This document shows positions 13,561 to 26,085 of a stretch of DNA of 64,000 bases, piece after piece. Made by a program: the position numbers and the translations under genes. Source of the DNA: Liolophura sinensis. Its lineage: Eukaryota > Mollusca > Polyplacophora > Chitonida > Chitonidae. The DNA is taken from positions 29,109,764 through 29,173,763 of the forward strand of contig NC_088306.1 of assembly GCF_032854445.1 (NCBI RefSeq), given 5' to 3'. How positions within the stretch are numbered: the stretch's first letter is position 1; each line of letters starts with the position of its first letter. The notes below the pieces were generated by a model, which did no database searches, was not told the DNA's origin, and saw only the letters and a list, made by a program, of their open reading frames with translations.

Positions 13561-13822
13561 GGGGGGCTCCTTGGTTCACTTGTTTAGCGCGCTAGCGCAG
13601 CGTAATAACCCAGGAGCCTCTCTGAGTTCAAGTTCAGCTCATGCTGGCTTCCTGTCCGGCCGTAAGTGAGAAGGTCCCTCAGCAACCTGCGGGCTGTCGT
13701 GGGTTTCCCCCGGTCGTGGGTTTCCCCCGGTTTCCTCCCACCATAATGCAGGCCGCGGTCGTACAAGTGTAATATTCTTGAGCACGGCGTTAAACATCAA
13801 ACAAATTAATAAATAAACAAGT
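13561..13822 (+). mobile_element. SINE-A, near full length
   Basis: The head (TTAGCGCGCTAGCGCAGCG, then CAGGAGCCTC) and B-box-like GAGTTCAAGT are followed by the conserved core CACCATAATGCAGGCC and a tail ending AATTAATAAATAAAC. Relative to the copy at 14773 it lacks about 18 bp between the head and the B-box. It also carries a 17-bp duplication of CGTGGGTTTCCCCCGGT in the core. The head start is degenerate, and no clear target duplication was found. Confidence 0.85.
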
Positions 13823-14758
13823 AATTTCACTTGCAGCACCCGCGGGACGCAGACGGCAACCAATGGGTCGTTTTGCCGTTCAGGTAGTGTTAGATGAAGT
13901 TCTTCGGATGTTATTTACCTTATACCAATATGGCGTAAGATGTCTGCAAGTTTTGGGGGCAAAAATATGTGCCCGGTATATGTGGGAAAGTTTGTGATGT
14001 GTTGACCGTTGATTGATTCCAAGGACTCCGCTTTCCTTCAAACATAAATCTGACTTCCGTTGTATTACTCAGTCTTTCTTCAGAATGGCTTTCAGCTGTT
14101 AGTCAAATATGAACACTTTTCGTAACCAAATTTCCCCCCTTCCCATTTCTGTGTAAATCTAAACAACGGTTCCCAGTACAAGTCGGTTCCAAAACACAGT
14201 GGTTACATAAGAAATGATCTTTGCAATGAGTTGTCGGTTCGAGCCAAAATCGACAACGGGAAAGAAAAAAAAATAATGATTTTCCCATAAATATGTCTCC
14301 TGGCCTCGTATTTTGCGAGGAAAGTGCTCATGTAGGATTTCCGCAAGCCTTGTATGGTCTCGGTCACAAAGACCTACCCGAAACGTTTATTTCTGTTGAC
14401 AGTTTCTACACGATAGGTTTCGCCAAAAAAACGTGTTTCCAGGAAAGTCATTCGCTACAACGGCCTTGGTCAGATAATGGGTAATTTAGAGTTGATTTAA
14501 CGACAGCAACCTGTCTTTTTTCAGTTTTCCTGGATACACGGTATATTAGAAGGATAAACGTGAGTTAAGTTTTTGTCAGTCGATAGGCTGTCTGGACGAA
14601 TAGTTGGCAGCTGTGTGTTTCTGCAACTTTTATCATGCCGTAACATGGGGATGAACATCCCCAAATTTCTTGCTGGTTATTCATCATTTTAGTGGCAAAT
14701 AAAAGCTATACAAATATAAAGCTTTCACTTTTCCACTTAAAAGCTTTCTAAGTGGATG
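13823..14758. other. No recognised gene
   Basis: Unique sequence between two SINE insertions. Short open frames on both strands (60-74 codons) show no motif. Confidence 0.4.
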
Positions 14759-14772
14759 ATAATCGCCAGACC

Positions 14773-15046
14773 GGGGCCTCCGTGGCTCAGTCGGTTAGCG
14801 CGCTAGCGCAGCGTAATTACCCAGGAGCCTCTCACCAATGTGGTCGCTGTGAGTTCAAGTCCAGCTCATGCTGGCTTCCTCTCCAGTCGTAAGTGGGAAG
14901 GTCTGCCAGCAAAATGCGGATGGTATTGGGTTTCCTCCCACCATAATGCTGGCTGCCGTCGTATAAGTGAAATATTATTATAAGTGTATAATAAATATAT
15001 TATAAGTGAGTACGGCGTTAAACAACAATCAAATAAATAAATAAAT
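14773..15046 (+). mobile_element. SINE-A, full length with target-site duplication
   Basis: A tRNA-like RNA polymerase III head has A-box TGGCTCAGTCGG at 14783-14794 and B-box-like GAGTTCAAGTCC at 14851-14862. A conserved core with CACCATAATGCTGGC follows, then a tail of AAATAAATAAATAAAT. The 12-bp sequence AATCGCCAGACC flanks it exactly at 14761-14772 and 15047-15058. This fixes the boundaries and shows LINE-type retroposition. A local TAAGTGTATAATAAATATAT insertion interrupts the 3' domain. It is the best reference copy of the family in this window. Confidence 0.95.
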
Positions 15047-15269
15047 AATCGCCAGACCCATTCCAAAATTAGGTAAAACACCATTTCGCCAAAGGAAAAT
15101 GTGGGAAAAAATGTTTAAATACTAAATAAAACTGTTAACATGTAATGGAGAAGCAGTCAACAATTTTCTGTGATGGAAGGAAAAAAGGTGAAATTCTAGG
15201 CATGACACCCAAATCCAATTCAAACTATAGGCATTAGTCACTTTTTGATTACACCTGTTCTGGAAAACA

Positions 15270-18020
15270 GGATTTTGATATAAGAAACACGAATAATTCT
15301 ATATCCCTGATAGTGGGCGCGTAATTTGCTAGTATTTACACATTTACATGAAAGGACAGAATAAAACCCTGACTGAGGTAAATTCACAAGAGGGCGTATT
15401 ACATCGGTTACGTGTGACCATTTGCCAGATATAACGCTGTCGTCGCTGCTCTGGTTTTACTCTCCATGGTGTACGTATATCATACTGTCGTCGCTGCTCT
15501 GATTATACTCTCTATGGTGTATATATCATACTGTCGTTGCTGCTCTGCTTTTACTCTCTATCGTTCATGTCTATCATACGGTCGTCGCTGCTCTGGTTTT
15601 ACTTTCTATGGTGTACGTCTATCACACTGACTTCGTTGCTCTGGTTTTACTCTCTATGCTGTACGTCTATCACACTGTCATCATTGCTTTGGTTTTACTC
15701 TCTATGTTGTACGTCTATCACACTGTCTTCGTTGCAGTGGTTTTAATCTGTATGCTGTGCGTCTATCACAATGTCTTCGTTGCTCTGGTTTTACTCTCTA
15801 TGGTGTATGTTTATCACACTGTCTTCGCTGCTCTGGTTTTACTCTCTATGGTGTAAGTCTATTACACTCTCGTCACTTATCTGGTTTTACTTTCTATGGT
15901 ATAAGTCTTTCACACTGTGATCAGTGATCTGGTTTTCACTCTGGTGTATGTCTATCACACTGTCGTCAATGATATGGTTTTTATTCGCTATCATGTATGT
16001 CTATCACACTGTCGTCAGTGATATGGTTTTCACTCTGTGGTGTATGTCTATAACACTGTCGTCAATGATATGGTTTTTACTCTGTGGTGTATGTCTATCA
16101 CACTGTCGTCAATGATATGGTTTTTATTCGCTATCATGTATGTCTATCACACTGTCGTCAGTGATATGGTTTTCACTCTGTGGTGTATCTCTATAACACT
16201 GTCGTCAATGATATGGTTTTTACTCTGTGGTGTATGTCTATCACACTGTCGTCAGTGATATGGTTTTTACTCTGTGGTGTATGTCTATCACACTGTCGTC
16301 AATGATATGGTTTTCACTCTGTGGTGTATGTCTATAACACTGTCGTCGATGATATGGTTTTTACTCTGTGATGTATGTCTATAACACTGTCGTCAATGAT
16401 ATGGTTTTTACTCTGTGGTGTATGTCTATAACACTGTCGTCAATGATATGGTTTTCACTCTGTGGTGTATGTCAGTAACACTGTCGTCAATGATATGGTT
16501 TTTACTCGCTATCATGTATGTCAACTACACTGTCGTCAGTGATATGGTTTTCACTCTGTGGTGTATGTCTATAACACTGTCGTCAATGATATGGTCTTTA
16601 CTCGCTATCATGTATGTCTATCACACTGTCGTCAGTGATCTGGTTTTCACTCTGTGCTGTATGTCTATAACACTGTCATCAATGATATGGTTTTTACTCG
16701 CTATCATGTATGTCTATCACACTGTCGTCAGTGATCTGGTTTTCACTCTGTGGTGTATGTCTATCACACTGTCGTCAATGATATGGTTTTTACTCTGTGA
16801 TGTATGTCTATAACACTGTCCTCAATGACATGGTTTTTACTCTGTGGTGTATGTCAGTAACACTGTCGTCAATGATATGGTTTTTACTCGCTATCATGTA
16901 TGTCAACTACACTGTCGTCAGTGATCTGGTTTTCACTCTGTGGTGTATGTCTATCACACTGTCGCCAATGATATGGTTTTTACTCGCTATCATGTATGTC
17001 TATCACACTGTCGTCAGTGATATGGTTTTCACTCTGTGCTGTATGTCTATAACACTGTCATCAATGATATGGTTTTTACTCGCTATCATGTATGTCTATC
17101 ACACTGTCGTCAGTGATCTGGTTTTCACTCTGTGCTGTATGTCTATAACACTGTCGTCAATGATATGGTTTTTACTCGCTATCATGTATGTCAACTACAC
17201 TGTCGTCAGTGATCTGGTTTTCACTCTGTGGTGTATGTCTATCACACTGTCGCCAATGATATGGTTTTTACTCGCTATCATGTATGTCAATCACACTGTC
17301 GTCAGTGATCAGCTTTTTACTCTGTGGTGTATCTCTATAACACTGTCGTCAATGATATGGTTTTTACTCTGTGGTGTATGTCTATAACACTGTCGTCATT
17401 GATATGGTTTTCACTCTGTGGTGTATGTCTATAACACTGTCGTCAATGAAATGGTTTTTACTCTGTGGTGTATGTCTATAACACTGTCGTCAATGATATG
17501 GTTTTTACTCTGTGGTGTATGTCAATAACACTGTCGTCAATGATATGGTTTTTACTCGCTATCATGTATGTCAACTACACTGTCGTCAGTGATCTGGTTT
17601 CCACTCTGTGGTGTATGTCTATAACACTGTCGTCAATGATATGATCTTTACTCGCTATCATGTATGTCTATCACACTGTCGTCAGTTATCTGGTTTTCAC
17701 TCTGTGGTGTATGTCTATAACACTGTCGTCAATGATATGGTTTTTACTCGCTATCATGTATGTCAATCACACTGTCGTCAGTGATCAGCTTTTTACTCTG
17801 TGGTGTATCTCTATAACACTGTAGTCAAAGATCTGGTTTTTACTCGTTTTGATGTATGTCTATCACACTGTCGCAGCTGCTGTGGGTTTACTCTCTACGC
17901 TGTACGTCTATCACACTGTCATCGTTGCTCTGGTTTTACTCTATGGTGTACGTCTATCACACTGTCCTCACTGTTCCGTTTTTTTCTCTCTGTGCCGCAA
18001 GCCTTCTATGTTATAAACAC
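15270..18020 (+). mobile_element. 48-element copy A, expanded by an internal tandem array
   Basis: The left flank (AATTCTATATCC, then CATTTACATGAAAGG, AGAATAAAACCCTGACTGAG and CGGTTACGTGTGACCATTTG) is the same as in the short dispersed copies at 32341, 36620 and 58040. Those copies carry one unit beginning TATCACACTGTCGTCGCTGC. Here the unit is repeated for about 2.5 kb, after which a degenerate 3' flank follows (TTTTTCTCTCTGTGCCGCAA). The array is therefore an expansion inside a dispersed element. No coding capacity of its own is visible. The class is unknown; non-autonomous Helitron-like or pearl-like elements with internal repeats are the nearest analogy I know. Confidence 0.7.
15430..17975. 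repeat. 48-bp-derived array with 47/49-bp alternating dimers
   Basis: The edges (15430-15870 and 17830-17975) have ancestral-like 48-bp units (GCTCTGGTTTTACTCTCTATG, then GTGTACGTCTATCACACTG). The centre has two diverged unit types. One is 47 bp with TTTTCACTCTGTGGTG or TTTTTACTCTGTGGTG. The other is 49 bp with TTTTTACTCGCTATCATG. They often alternate as 96-bp dimers. The rare variant GTGATCAGCTTTTTAC recurs 476 bp apart (17305 and 17781), which points to segmental duplication. Open frames of up to 196 codons arise because 96 is divisible by three; several frames are open, so I do not call a gene. Confidence 0.95.
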
Positions 18021-18740
18021 CATTCCGGTAAGGTCTGTTGGACCGACAGCAATATTCTACAGACGATCCATGTTAATCGTAGAGCTCGTCGATCTGCAGA
18101 CGAGGCAATCTGAGAGTGAGACTGTCAAGAGTTGGAACCGTGTACCGTTATTCTGAGCCTTAGCCCAGCTCTCTCCTATTCTCAAAATATCTAGTGGAGA
18201 GCGACTAGATCTTTGTGATTTGTAGACGCCATATTACAGACCCTATCCTATCGAATGCTTCCCAAACACCTGCTTCAACACGATTCTTCATCTCACATAC
18301 GGCGTGCATCTGTTTTCCAGAGACATGCGCACGTTAATACAGTTTAGATGAGACACAGGCGCTCGCTTGGTTTCCCCCTCTTGGTAAAAAAGGTATCTTC
18401 TTTCTTAAGTAAACATCTAAACCAGCTTAATTTCCTTTTCCAACAAAATCGAGAATTATCCGACATTATTAGGGACCGCCACAAAGGGTCTGGAAATGAC
18501 ATGTAAACACGGGCTAGTTTGTTGAGAAAACACAGAGGCTTGGGAACGAGGTGGAATGGGTGAATTAGACTTGTCTTTACTAACATTGGGGTGTGTTGGT
18601 TTCGGGTAGAACGATTTTCATCCGCCCATAGCCATGAAAGAGAGGCTTGAAAAGAGGATTGTTGAACGACAGGTAAATAACGTCAGTTCTAAGCTTGGAT
18701 CGCACTTATCACATATTACAAATGCAGTTGTGACATGAAA
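18021..18740. other. No recognised gene
   Basis: Unique sequence between the expanded element and a reverse-oriented copy of the same family. I see no protein motif. Confidence 0.4.
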
Positions 18741-18985
18741 AGACGTACAGCATAGAGAGGTAAAACCAGAGAAGCGATGACAGTGTGCTGGCAAGCAAAT
18801 GGTCACATGTAACCGGTGAAATACGGCTAAAGCATAATGAGTAAAACCAGAGCAGCGATGACAGTGTGATGGCTGACAAATGGTGACACTTAACCGGAGA
18901 AATGCGGCCTGTTGTCAGTTTACCTCAGTTAGGATTTTATTCTCACTGTTGATGTACTTGTCTTAGCAGCAAATTATACGGCCTC
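18741..18985 (-). mobile_element. 48-element fragment, reverse, with a two-unit 3' end
   Basis: AGACGTACAGCATAGAGAGG, then TAAAACCAGAGAAGCGATGA and TGGTCACATGTAACCGG are the reverse complement of the element's 3' part. It contains two units of about 90-100 bp, each including the GACAAATGGT-CAC flank, so here the duplicated segment was longer than the 48-bp unit. The leader continues through ATTTTATTCTCACTG to about 18985. Confidence 0.8.
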
Positions 18986-19504
18986 AAGAAAATATTCCAA
19001 AAATACTAAGACACATGTATGAATCAATTAACAAACTGCATGTATCGCAAAGAAATACAGCACACAGATAAAGTTATCTCTATTGATACATTGTACTATA
19101 AAATGCTACCTCCATTTGTGAATGCCATTCGCCGCATTTAACTGGACTCGCCATTCTTATCTGGACGGATAATGGGCCAAGATAACCTTGGTCGCAAGTC
19201 GCAAGACAGTATGGATCCGGTATTTTGCTGGAATCCACTAATCAGTGTAGAAAATGATACATTTACATATAAATTAGTACAGGGATCGTGCCACCTGAGT
19301 ACAAACGTCTCAAACTTTCTGTTGTACACATGACGTATACATGTCTGACTTCATAGCACGTGATAGATCCTGTGTCATGTGATGGTTTCAGTCTACGTCA
19401 CAAGTTATTGATTCAATACAAAAATTAGCGTCAAGGATACAAAACCAAACGCCTTGCGGTGTTAGGAGAATTCTTTAACATTTTACAGTGACCATAACAC
19501 TCTA

Positions 19505-19605
19505 AAATGAAATGCAGTGATGTTAACTGATATTTGTTAGGGGTCCCTGATCTAGAATTGCTCAAAATGTTGTCATTACATTTAGCCTACAGTAACATGT
19601 GTTTT
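19505..19605 (-). mobile_element. 48-element 5' part, reverse
   Basis: TGCAGTGATGTTAACTGATA, then GATCTAGAATTGCTCAAAATG and TTGTCATTACATTTAGCC match in reverse the leader seen at 36680-36760. It may be the other end of the copy at 18741-18985, with about 520 bp of unrelated sequence inserted between them. Confidence 0.65.
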
Positions 19606-19876
19606 GTAGACATACACCTCTTGACGGAAATTTAAATACCATGGATGGAACAGAACGATTTCGGAACTATCCCTGGATTTTAAGTTTTATTGTGTACATA
19701 ATGATGACCAAGTGTTTGCCGTGTTACAGCTGTACACAGCTATACCATATTGATACTCTTTAATGCATGTGAATTACAGATATTGTTTCAACTGACTTAT
19801 TTTTTATTTTTTTTTGGTTATATTAAATTTTTAAGGACAGCCACTTGATCACTGATGGAGGTGTTCAAACTTCATT

Positions 19877-20311
19877 TCACATTTCGCCAGCTGCGTCTGT
19901 TGTGTACATTGTGAGAATACCTTGAGGCGACATGTAATGATATATATAAGCGTCATGTCCGACATTCGTATACCATTCGTAGTCCGTAAAGGGCGTTCTA
20001 AGTAGATAATCGCAAGATCCATTTCCAAAACAACGTTTGAAATTATCCCTTTTGTCGTAAAGGTGGCGTGAAAGGAGGCCTTGTTCGTCTTTGTACAGAT
20101 ATAGATCCAAATAAGATATACCATCAGGACTATCTATTGTCTCCTTTAAATCCAATGAAGACGGATAGATTTCCCTCACCGCCTCATCAATATGGGGGTT
20201 ATTTAACGCCAGCAAATCATCATGAAAACCGAGTAATATAGTATTATCGCCAGGTTGAGACAGGTTAATACTCCTATAAAACACAGAAAAATACATGTGT
20301 ATAGATAGCAT
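19877..20311 (-). pseudogene. Reverse-transcriptase remnant
   Basis: The minus-strand frame contains GFHDDLLALNNPHIDEAV, then REIYPSSLDLKET, SYLDLYL and LYDKRDNF, in this order at about residues 28-90. This order recalls a metazoan retroelement RT: the Y-x-D-D catalytic turn (here F-H-D-D) followed by L-NNP, a YP-EL segment, SYLDL and LYDKRDDF. I know these signatures from memory and cannot assign the clade (Penelope-like or non-LTR). The usual continuation after DNF is not clear in any single frame. There is no nuclease domain and no upstream fingers domain. This is a truncated dead copy. It lies directly beside a 48-element fragment. Confidence 0.6.
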
Positions 20312-20400
20312 GCAGTGGCTGTCGTCAGTGGTGCCGGTCCAGGCATGGGCGAAATATTTAAAGCGACTTTGGAAGTTAATATAAAAGGCTTATAGCACAG

Positions 20401-20475
20401 ATAGTAAAATAAGAGCAGCGACGACAGTTTGATAAATGCGAAATAGTCACACTAAACCCAGTGCGATTAAAACGG
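20401..20475 (-). mobile_element. 48-element 3' fragment, reverse
   Basis: AGTAAAATAAGAGCAGCGAC, then GACAGTTTGATAAATGCG and AATAGTCACACTAAACCC are the reverse complement of one 48-bp unit plus the adjoining GTGTGACCATTTG flank. Confidence 0.7.
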
Positions 20476-21189
20476 TTAAAATCATTTATACACTGGGAAT
20501 TACGAAATCTGGACAAATCAATATGAATGTGACGTAACTGATGCTTTTAGATCACGTCACGTACAACATTTCTTCATACTGTGTGCTGACAAATGGGGAG
20601 TGCTTGAAAATGATAAATATGGTAGAACCCTGCTAGCCCTGGGTACTCAGTGATCGCGTATAGAGCAAGCAGCACCAAGCCATCTATGACATAGCGGTGC
20701 TGAATGATCAGGAAAAGGGTCGACAGCGAACTGAAAATGAAGATAGAACATGCGATCTGTGCATTTGTCAGAGCAGCCCATGGGTACCGCGTAGAGACAT
20801 CTATTATTCGTGGAGAGCAGGGAGCATCCTTGCTGCAGGGAATGCGGGACAACAACCGAATAATAATTCCATGTGTGGCTTTCTTTCAGCTCCCCGTTTC
20901 TCCCCGCAAACCTTTCATTCTCATCCCATATAACCGAATGCATTTAATCACTAATAACCCATATCCTGTAACCCCTAAGGAGGCTAGATGCGACCTAATC
21001 AAATGTGTGTAGAACGAGTGATCTGTCGTACAACTCGTATCCAACAACGAGTGAGTATGCTTTTTGAATCACACAATGCTGTTCAGTGGGCAGTTCCTAT
21101 TGGGGAAGGGTATCACAACCCACTATTCGGAGAGGATACCATGACGTACGGTTCAAAAAGTGTATCATTGGGTACTGCTAGAAAAGAAC
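20476..21189. other. No recognised gene
   Basis: Open frames of about 100 codons overlap on both strands at 20574-21012 without a recognisable domain. From about 21090 the sequence begins to resemble diverged units of the array that follows. Confidence 0.4.
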
Positions 21190-24100
21190 ACCATACTGTA
21201 GTGCTTGGAGAATGTTTCTTACTGTACTGCTCGGAGAGTATATCATATTGTAGTGTGGGGAGAATGTATCATAATAAACTGCAGTGAGTGTACATCACCT
21301 CGCAGTGTTGGTAGAATATGTCGTAATGTATTGCTGGGAGAGTATATCATATTGTAGTGTTGGGAGAATGTGTCATAGTATACTGCTAGGAGAGTATATC
21401 ATATTGTAGTGTTGGGAGAATGTATCATAGTGTACTGCTGGGAGAGTACATCATATTGTGATGTTGGGAGAATGTACCATAGTAAACTGCAGGGAGTAAA
21501 CATCGCATTGCAGTGTTGGGAGAATGTATCATAGTGTACTGCTGGGAGAGTACATCATATTGTAGTGTTGGGAGAATGTATCATAGTAAACTGCAGGGAG
21601 TGTACATCACATTGCATTGTTGGGAGAATGTATCATAGTGTACTGCTGGGAGAGTACATCATATTGTAGTGTTGGGAGAATGTGTCAGAGTGTATTGATG
21701 GTGGTGCACATCATATTGCAGTGTTGGGAGAATGTATCATAGTGTACTGTTGGGAGATTACATCATATTGTACTGTTGGGAGAATATATCATAGTGTACT
21801 GATGAGAGAGTACATCATATTGTAATGTTGGCAGAAAGCATCACAGTGAACTGTTGGGAGAGTACATCATATTGTAGTGTTGGGAGAATGTATCATAGTG
21901 TACTGCTGGGAGATTACATCAAATTGTAGTGTTGGAAGAATGTATCATAGCGAACGGTTGGGAGAGTATATGACATTGTAGTTTTGGGAGAATGTATCAT
22001 AGCGAACTGTTGGAAGATTATATCATATTGTAGTGTTGGGAAAATGTATTGTAGTAAACTGTTGGGAGAATATATGATATTGTAGTGTTGCAAGAATGTA
22101 TCATAGTAAACTGTTGGAAGAGTATGTCATATTGTAGTGTTGGGAGAATGTATTATAGTGTGCTGCTGGGAGAGAATATCATATTGTAGTGTTGGGAGAA
22201 TGTATCATAGTGAACTACTGGGAGAGTACATCATATTGCAGTGTTTGGAGAATATATCAAAGTGTACTGATGGGAAAGTACATCATATTGCAGTGTTGGG
22301 AGAATATATCAAAGTGTACTGCTGGGAGAGTATACAATATTGTAGTGTTGGGAGAATGCATTATAGTGTACTGCTGGGAGAACACATCATATTGTAGTGT
22401 TGTGAGAATGTATCATAGTGTACTGCTAGTAGAGAACATCGTATGGCAGTGTTGGGAGAGTACATCATATGCAGTGTTGGAAGAATGTGTCATAGTGTAC
22501 TGCTAGGAGAGTATATCATATTGTAGTGTTAGGAGAATGTGTCATGGTGTACTACTGAGAGAGTTTATCATATTGCAGTGTTGGTAGAATATATCAAAGT
22601 GTACTGCTGGGAGAGTATATCATGTTGTAGTGGCGGGAGAATGTGCCATAGGGTACTGCTGGGAGAATATACCGTAGTGTAGTGTTGGGAGAATGTATCA
22701 TAGTGTACTGCTGGGAGAGTACATCATAGTGTAGTGTTGGGAAAATTTATCATAGTGTACTACTGGGAGAATATAACATATTGTTGTGTTGGGAGAACAT
22801 TTCATAGTATACTGCTGGGAGAGTACATCATATTGTAGTGTTGGTAGAATGTATCATATTGTACTGCTGGGAGAGTACATCTGATTGCAGAGTTGGGAGA
22901 ATGTGTCGTAGTGTACTGGGAGAATATATCATAGTTTACTGCATAGAGAGTACATCATATTGTAGTGTTGGGAGAATGAATCACAGTGTACATCACATTG
23001 GAGTGTTTGGAGAGTGTATCAAAGTGTACTGCTAGGAATATACATCATGTTTTAATGTTGGGAGAATGTGTCATAGTGTACTGCTAGGAAAGGATATTAT
23101 AGTGTAGTGTTGGGAGAATGTATCATAGTGAACTGTTGGGAGAGTATATGATATTGCACTGTTGGGAGAATGTGTCCAAATGTACTCCTAGGTGAGTACA
23201 TCACATTGTAGTTTTGGGGGGAATGTTTAATAGTGTACTGCTGGGAGACTACATCATATTGCAGTGTTGGAAGAATGTGTCATAGTGTACTGCTAGGAGA
23301 GTATATCATATTGCAGTGTTGGGAGAATGTATCATAGTGTACTGCTGGGAGAGTAAATCATATCATAGTGTGGGTAGAATGTATTATAGTGTACTGCTGG
23401 AAGAGTACATCATATTGCAGTGTTGGGAGAATGTGTCATAGTGCGCTGGGAGAATATATCATAGTGTACTCCTAGGAGAGTACATCATATTGTAGTGTTC
23501 GGAGAATGTATCAGAATGAACTGTTGGGAGAGTACATCATATTGTAGCATTGGGGAGTGTATCATAGTGTACTGCTAGGGATGTACATCATATTGTAGTG
23601 TTGGGAGAATGTATCATAGTGTAGTGCTGGGAGATGATAAAAATATTGTAGTGTTGGGAAAATGTATGGTAGTGAACTGTTGGGAGAGTATATGATGTTG
23701 TAGTGTTGGGAGAATGTGTCATAGTGTACTGCTAAGAGAGAACATAGTCTTGCAGTTTTGGCAGAATGTATCATAGTGTACTGCTGAGAGAGTTCATCAT
23801 ATTGCAGTGTTTGGAGAATGTATCATAGTGTACTGCTAGGGGTGTACATTATATTGCAGTGTTGGGAGAATGTATTATAGTGTACTGGGAGAATATACCA
23901 TAGTGTACTGTTGGGAAAGAACATCATTTTGTACTGTTGGGAGAATATTTCATAGTGTACTGCTAAAAGAGTACATCATATTGAATGTGTCGTAGTGTAC
24001 TGGTAGATTGTATCATGGTGAACTGGTTGGAGAGTACATCATATTGCAGTGTTGGGAGAAGATATGATAATGTACTGCTGGGAGAGTACATCATTCATAT

Positions 24101-26085
24101 TGTAGTGTTGGGAGAATATATCATAGTGTACTGCTAGGAGAGTAAATCATATTGCCTTGTTGGGAGAATGTGTCATAGTGTACTGCTGGGATAGTATATC
24201 ATAGTGTAGTTTTGGGAGAATGTATCATAGTGAACTGTTTGGAGAGTACACCATATTGTAGTGTTGGAAGAATGTATCATATTGTACTGCTGGGAGATTA
24301 CATCATATTGTAGTGTTAGAAGAATGTATTATAGTGCACTGCCGGGAGAGTATATCATATAGTAGTGTTTGAGGGAATGTGTCGTAGTGTACTGGGAGAT
24401 TTCATCATGGTGAACTGGTTGGAGAGTACATCATATTGTAGTGTTGGGAGAAGATATGATAATGTACTGCTGGGAGAGTACATCATTCATATTGTAGTGT
24501 TGGGAAAATATATCATAGTGTACTGCTAGGAGAGTAAATCATATTGCCTTGTTGGGAGAATGTGTCATAGTGTACATCTAGGAGAATATACCATATTGTA
24601 GTGTTGGGAGAATGTATTATAGTGTACTGCTGGGAGAGTACATCATATTGCAGCGTTGGGAAAATGTGTTGTAGTGTACTGCTAGGAGAATATACCATAT
24701 TGTAGTGTTAGGAGAATGTATCATAGTGTACTGCTAGGAGAGTACATCATAGTGTAATATTTGGGAGAATGTATCATAGTGAACTGTTTGGAGAGTACAC
24801 CATGTTGTAGAGTTGGAAGAATGTATCATAGTGTACTGCTGGGAGATTATGTCATATTATAGTGTTGGAAGAATGTATTATAGTGCACTGCGGCGAGAGT
24901 ATATCATATTTGGGGAAATGTATTATAGTGTACTGCTACAAGTATATACCATATTGTAGTGTTAGGAGAATGTATCACAGTGTACTGCTGAGAGAGTACA
25001 TCATATTGCAGCGTTGGGAAAATGTGTCGTAGTGTACTGGGAGAATACGTCATAGTGTACTGCTAGAAGAGTACATCATATTGCATTGTTGGGAGAATGT
25101 GTCATAGTGTACTGCTAGGAGAATATACCATATTGTACTGTTGGGAGAATGTATCATAGTGTACTGCAAGGAGAGTACATCATAGTGTAGTTTTGGGAGA
25201 ATGTATCATAGTGAACTGTTTGGAGAGTACACCATATTGCATTGTTGGGAGAATGTGTCATAGTGTACTGCTAGGAGAATATACCATATTGTATTGTTGG
25301 AAGAATATATCATAGTGTACTGCTGTGAGAGTACATCATATTGTAGTGTTGGAAGAATGTATTATAGTGCACTGCGGCGAGAGTATATCATATTGTAGTG
25401 TTTGTGGGAATGTGTCGTAGTGTACTGGGAGATTGTATCATGGGGAACTGGTGGGAGAGTACATCATATTGTAGTGTTGGGAGAAGATATCATAGTGCTC
25501 TGCTGGGAGAGTACATCATATTGTAGTTTTGGGAGAATGTATTATAGTGTACTGCTAGGAGAATAAACCATAGTGTAGTGTTTGGAGAATGTATCATAGT
25601 GTACTGCTTGGAGAGTACATCATATTATAGTGTTGGTAGAATGTATTATAGTGTTGTGCTGGGAGAGTACATCATATTGCAGTGTTGGGAGAATGTGTTG
25701 TAGTGTACTGGGAGGAGAATATACCATACTGTAGAGTTGGGAGAATGTATCACAGTGTACTGCTGGGAGAGTACATCATATTGCAGCGTTGGGAAAATGT
25801 GTCGTAGTGTACTGGGAGAATATATCATAGTGTACTGCTAGGAGAGTACATCATATTGTTGTGTTGGTAGAATATGTCATAGTGTACTGCTGGGAGAGTA
25901 TATCATAGTGTAGTTTTGGGACAATGTATCATAGTGAACTGTTGGGAGAGTATATCATATTGTAGTGTTGGGAGAATGTATTATAGTGTACTGCTGGGAG
26001 AGTACATCATATTTTAGTGTTGGGAGAATGTATTATAGTGTACTGCTGGGAGAGTACATCATATTTTAGTGTTATGAGAATGTGT
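21190..26085. repeat. 52-bp (26+26) minisatellite array, about 94 units
   Basis: Each unit is two related 26-bp halves: GGAGAGTATATCATATTGTA-GTGTTG and GGAGAATGTATCATAGTGTA-CTGCTG. The halves share their layout but carry fixed differences, so the array arose from a duplicated 26-mer and then spread as a dimer. Some half-units have lost bases (for example GTGTACTGGGAGAATATATC without the GCTG), which shifts phase. Short open frames on both strands are by-products. The left edge is more diverged than the centre. At 4.9 kb it is the largest array in the window. Confidence 0.95.

Noticed and set aside
14773-14862. Functional tRNA gene
   Set aside because: The A-box and B-box are those of a SINE head. 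The region between them is too long and does not fold as a cloverleaf, and the unit is flanked by a retroposition duplication.
15537-17387. Open frames of 60-196 codons in array A
   Set aside because: Frames switch relative to the unit between 47- and 49-bp types, and neighbouring frames are equally open. They are repeat by-products.
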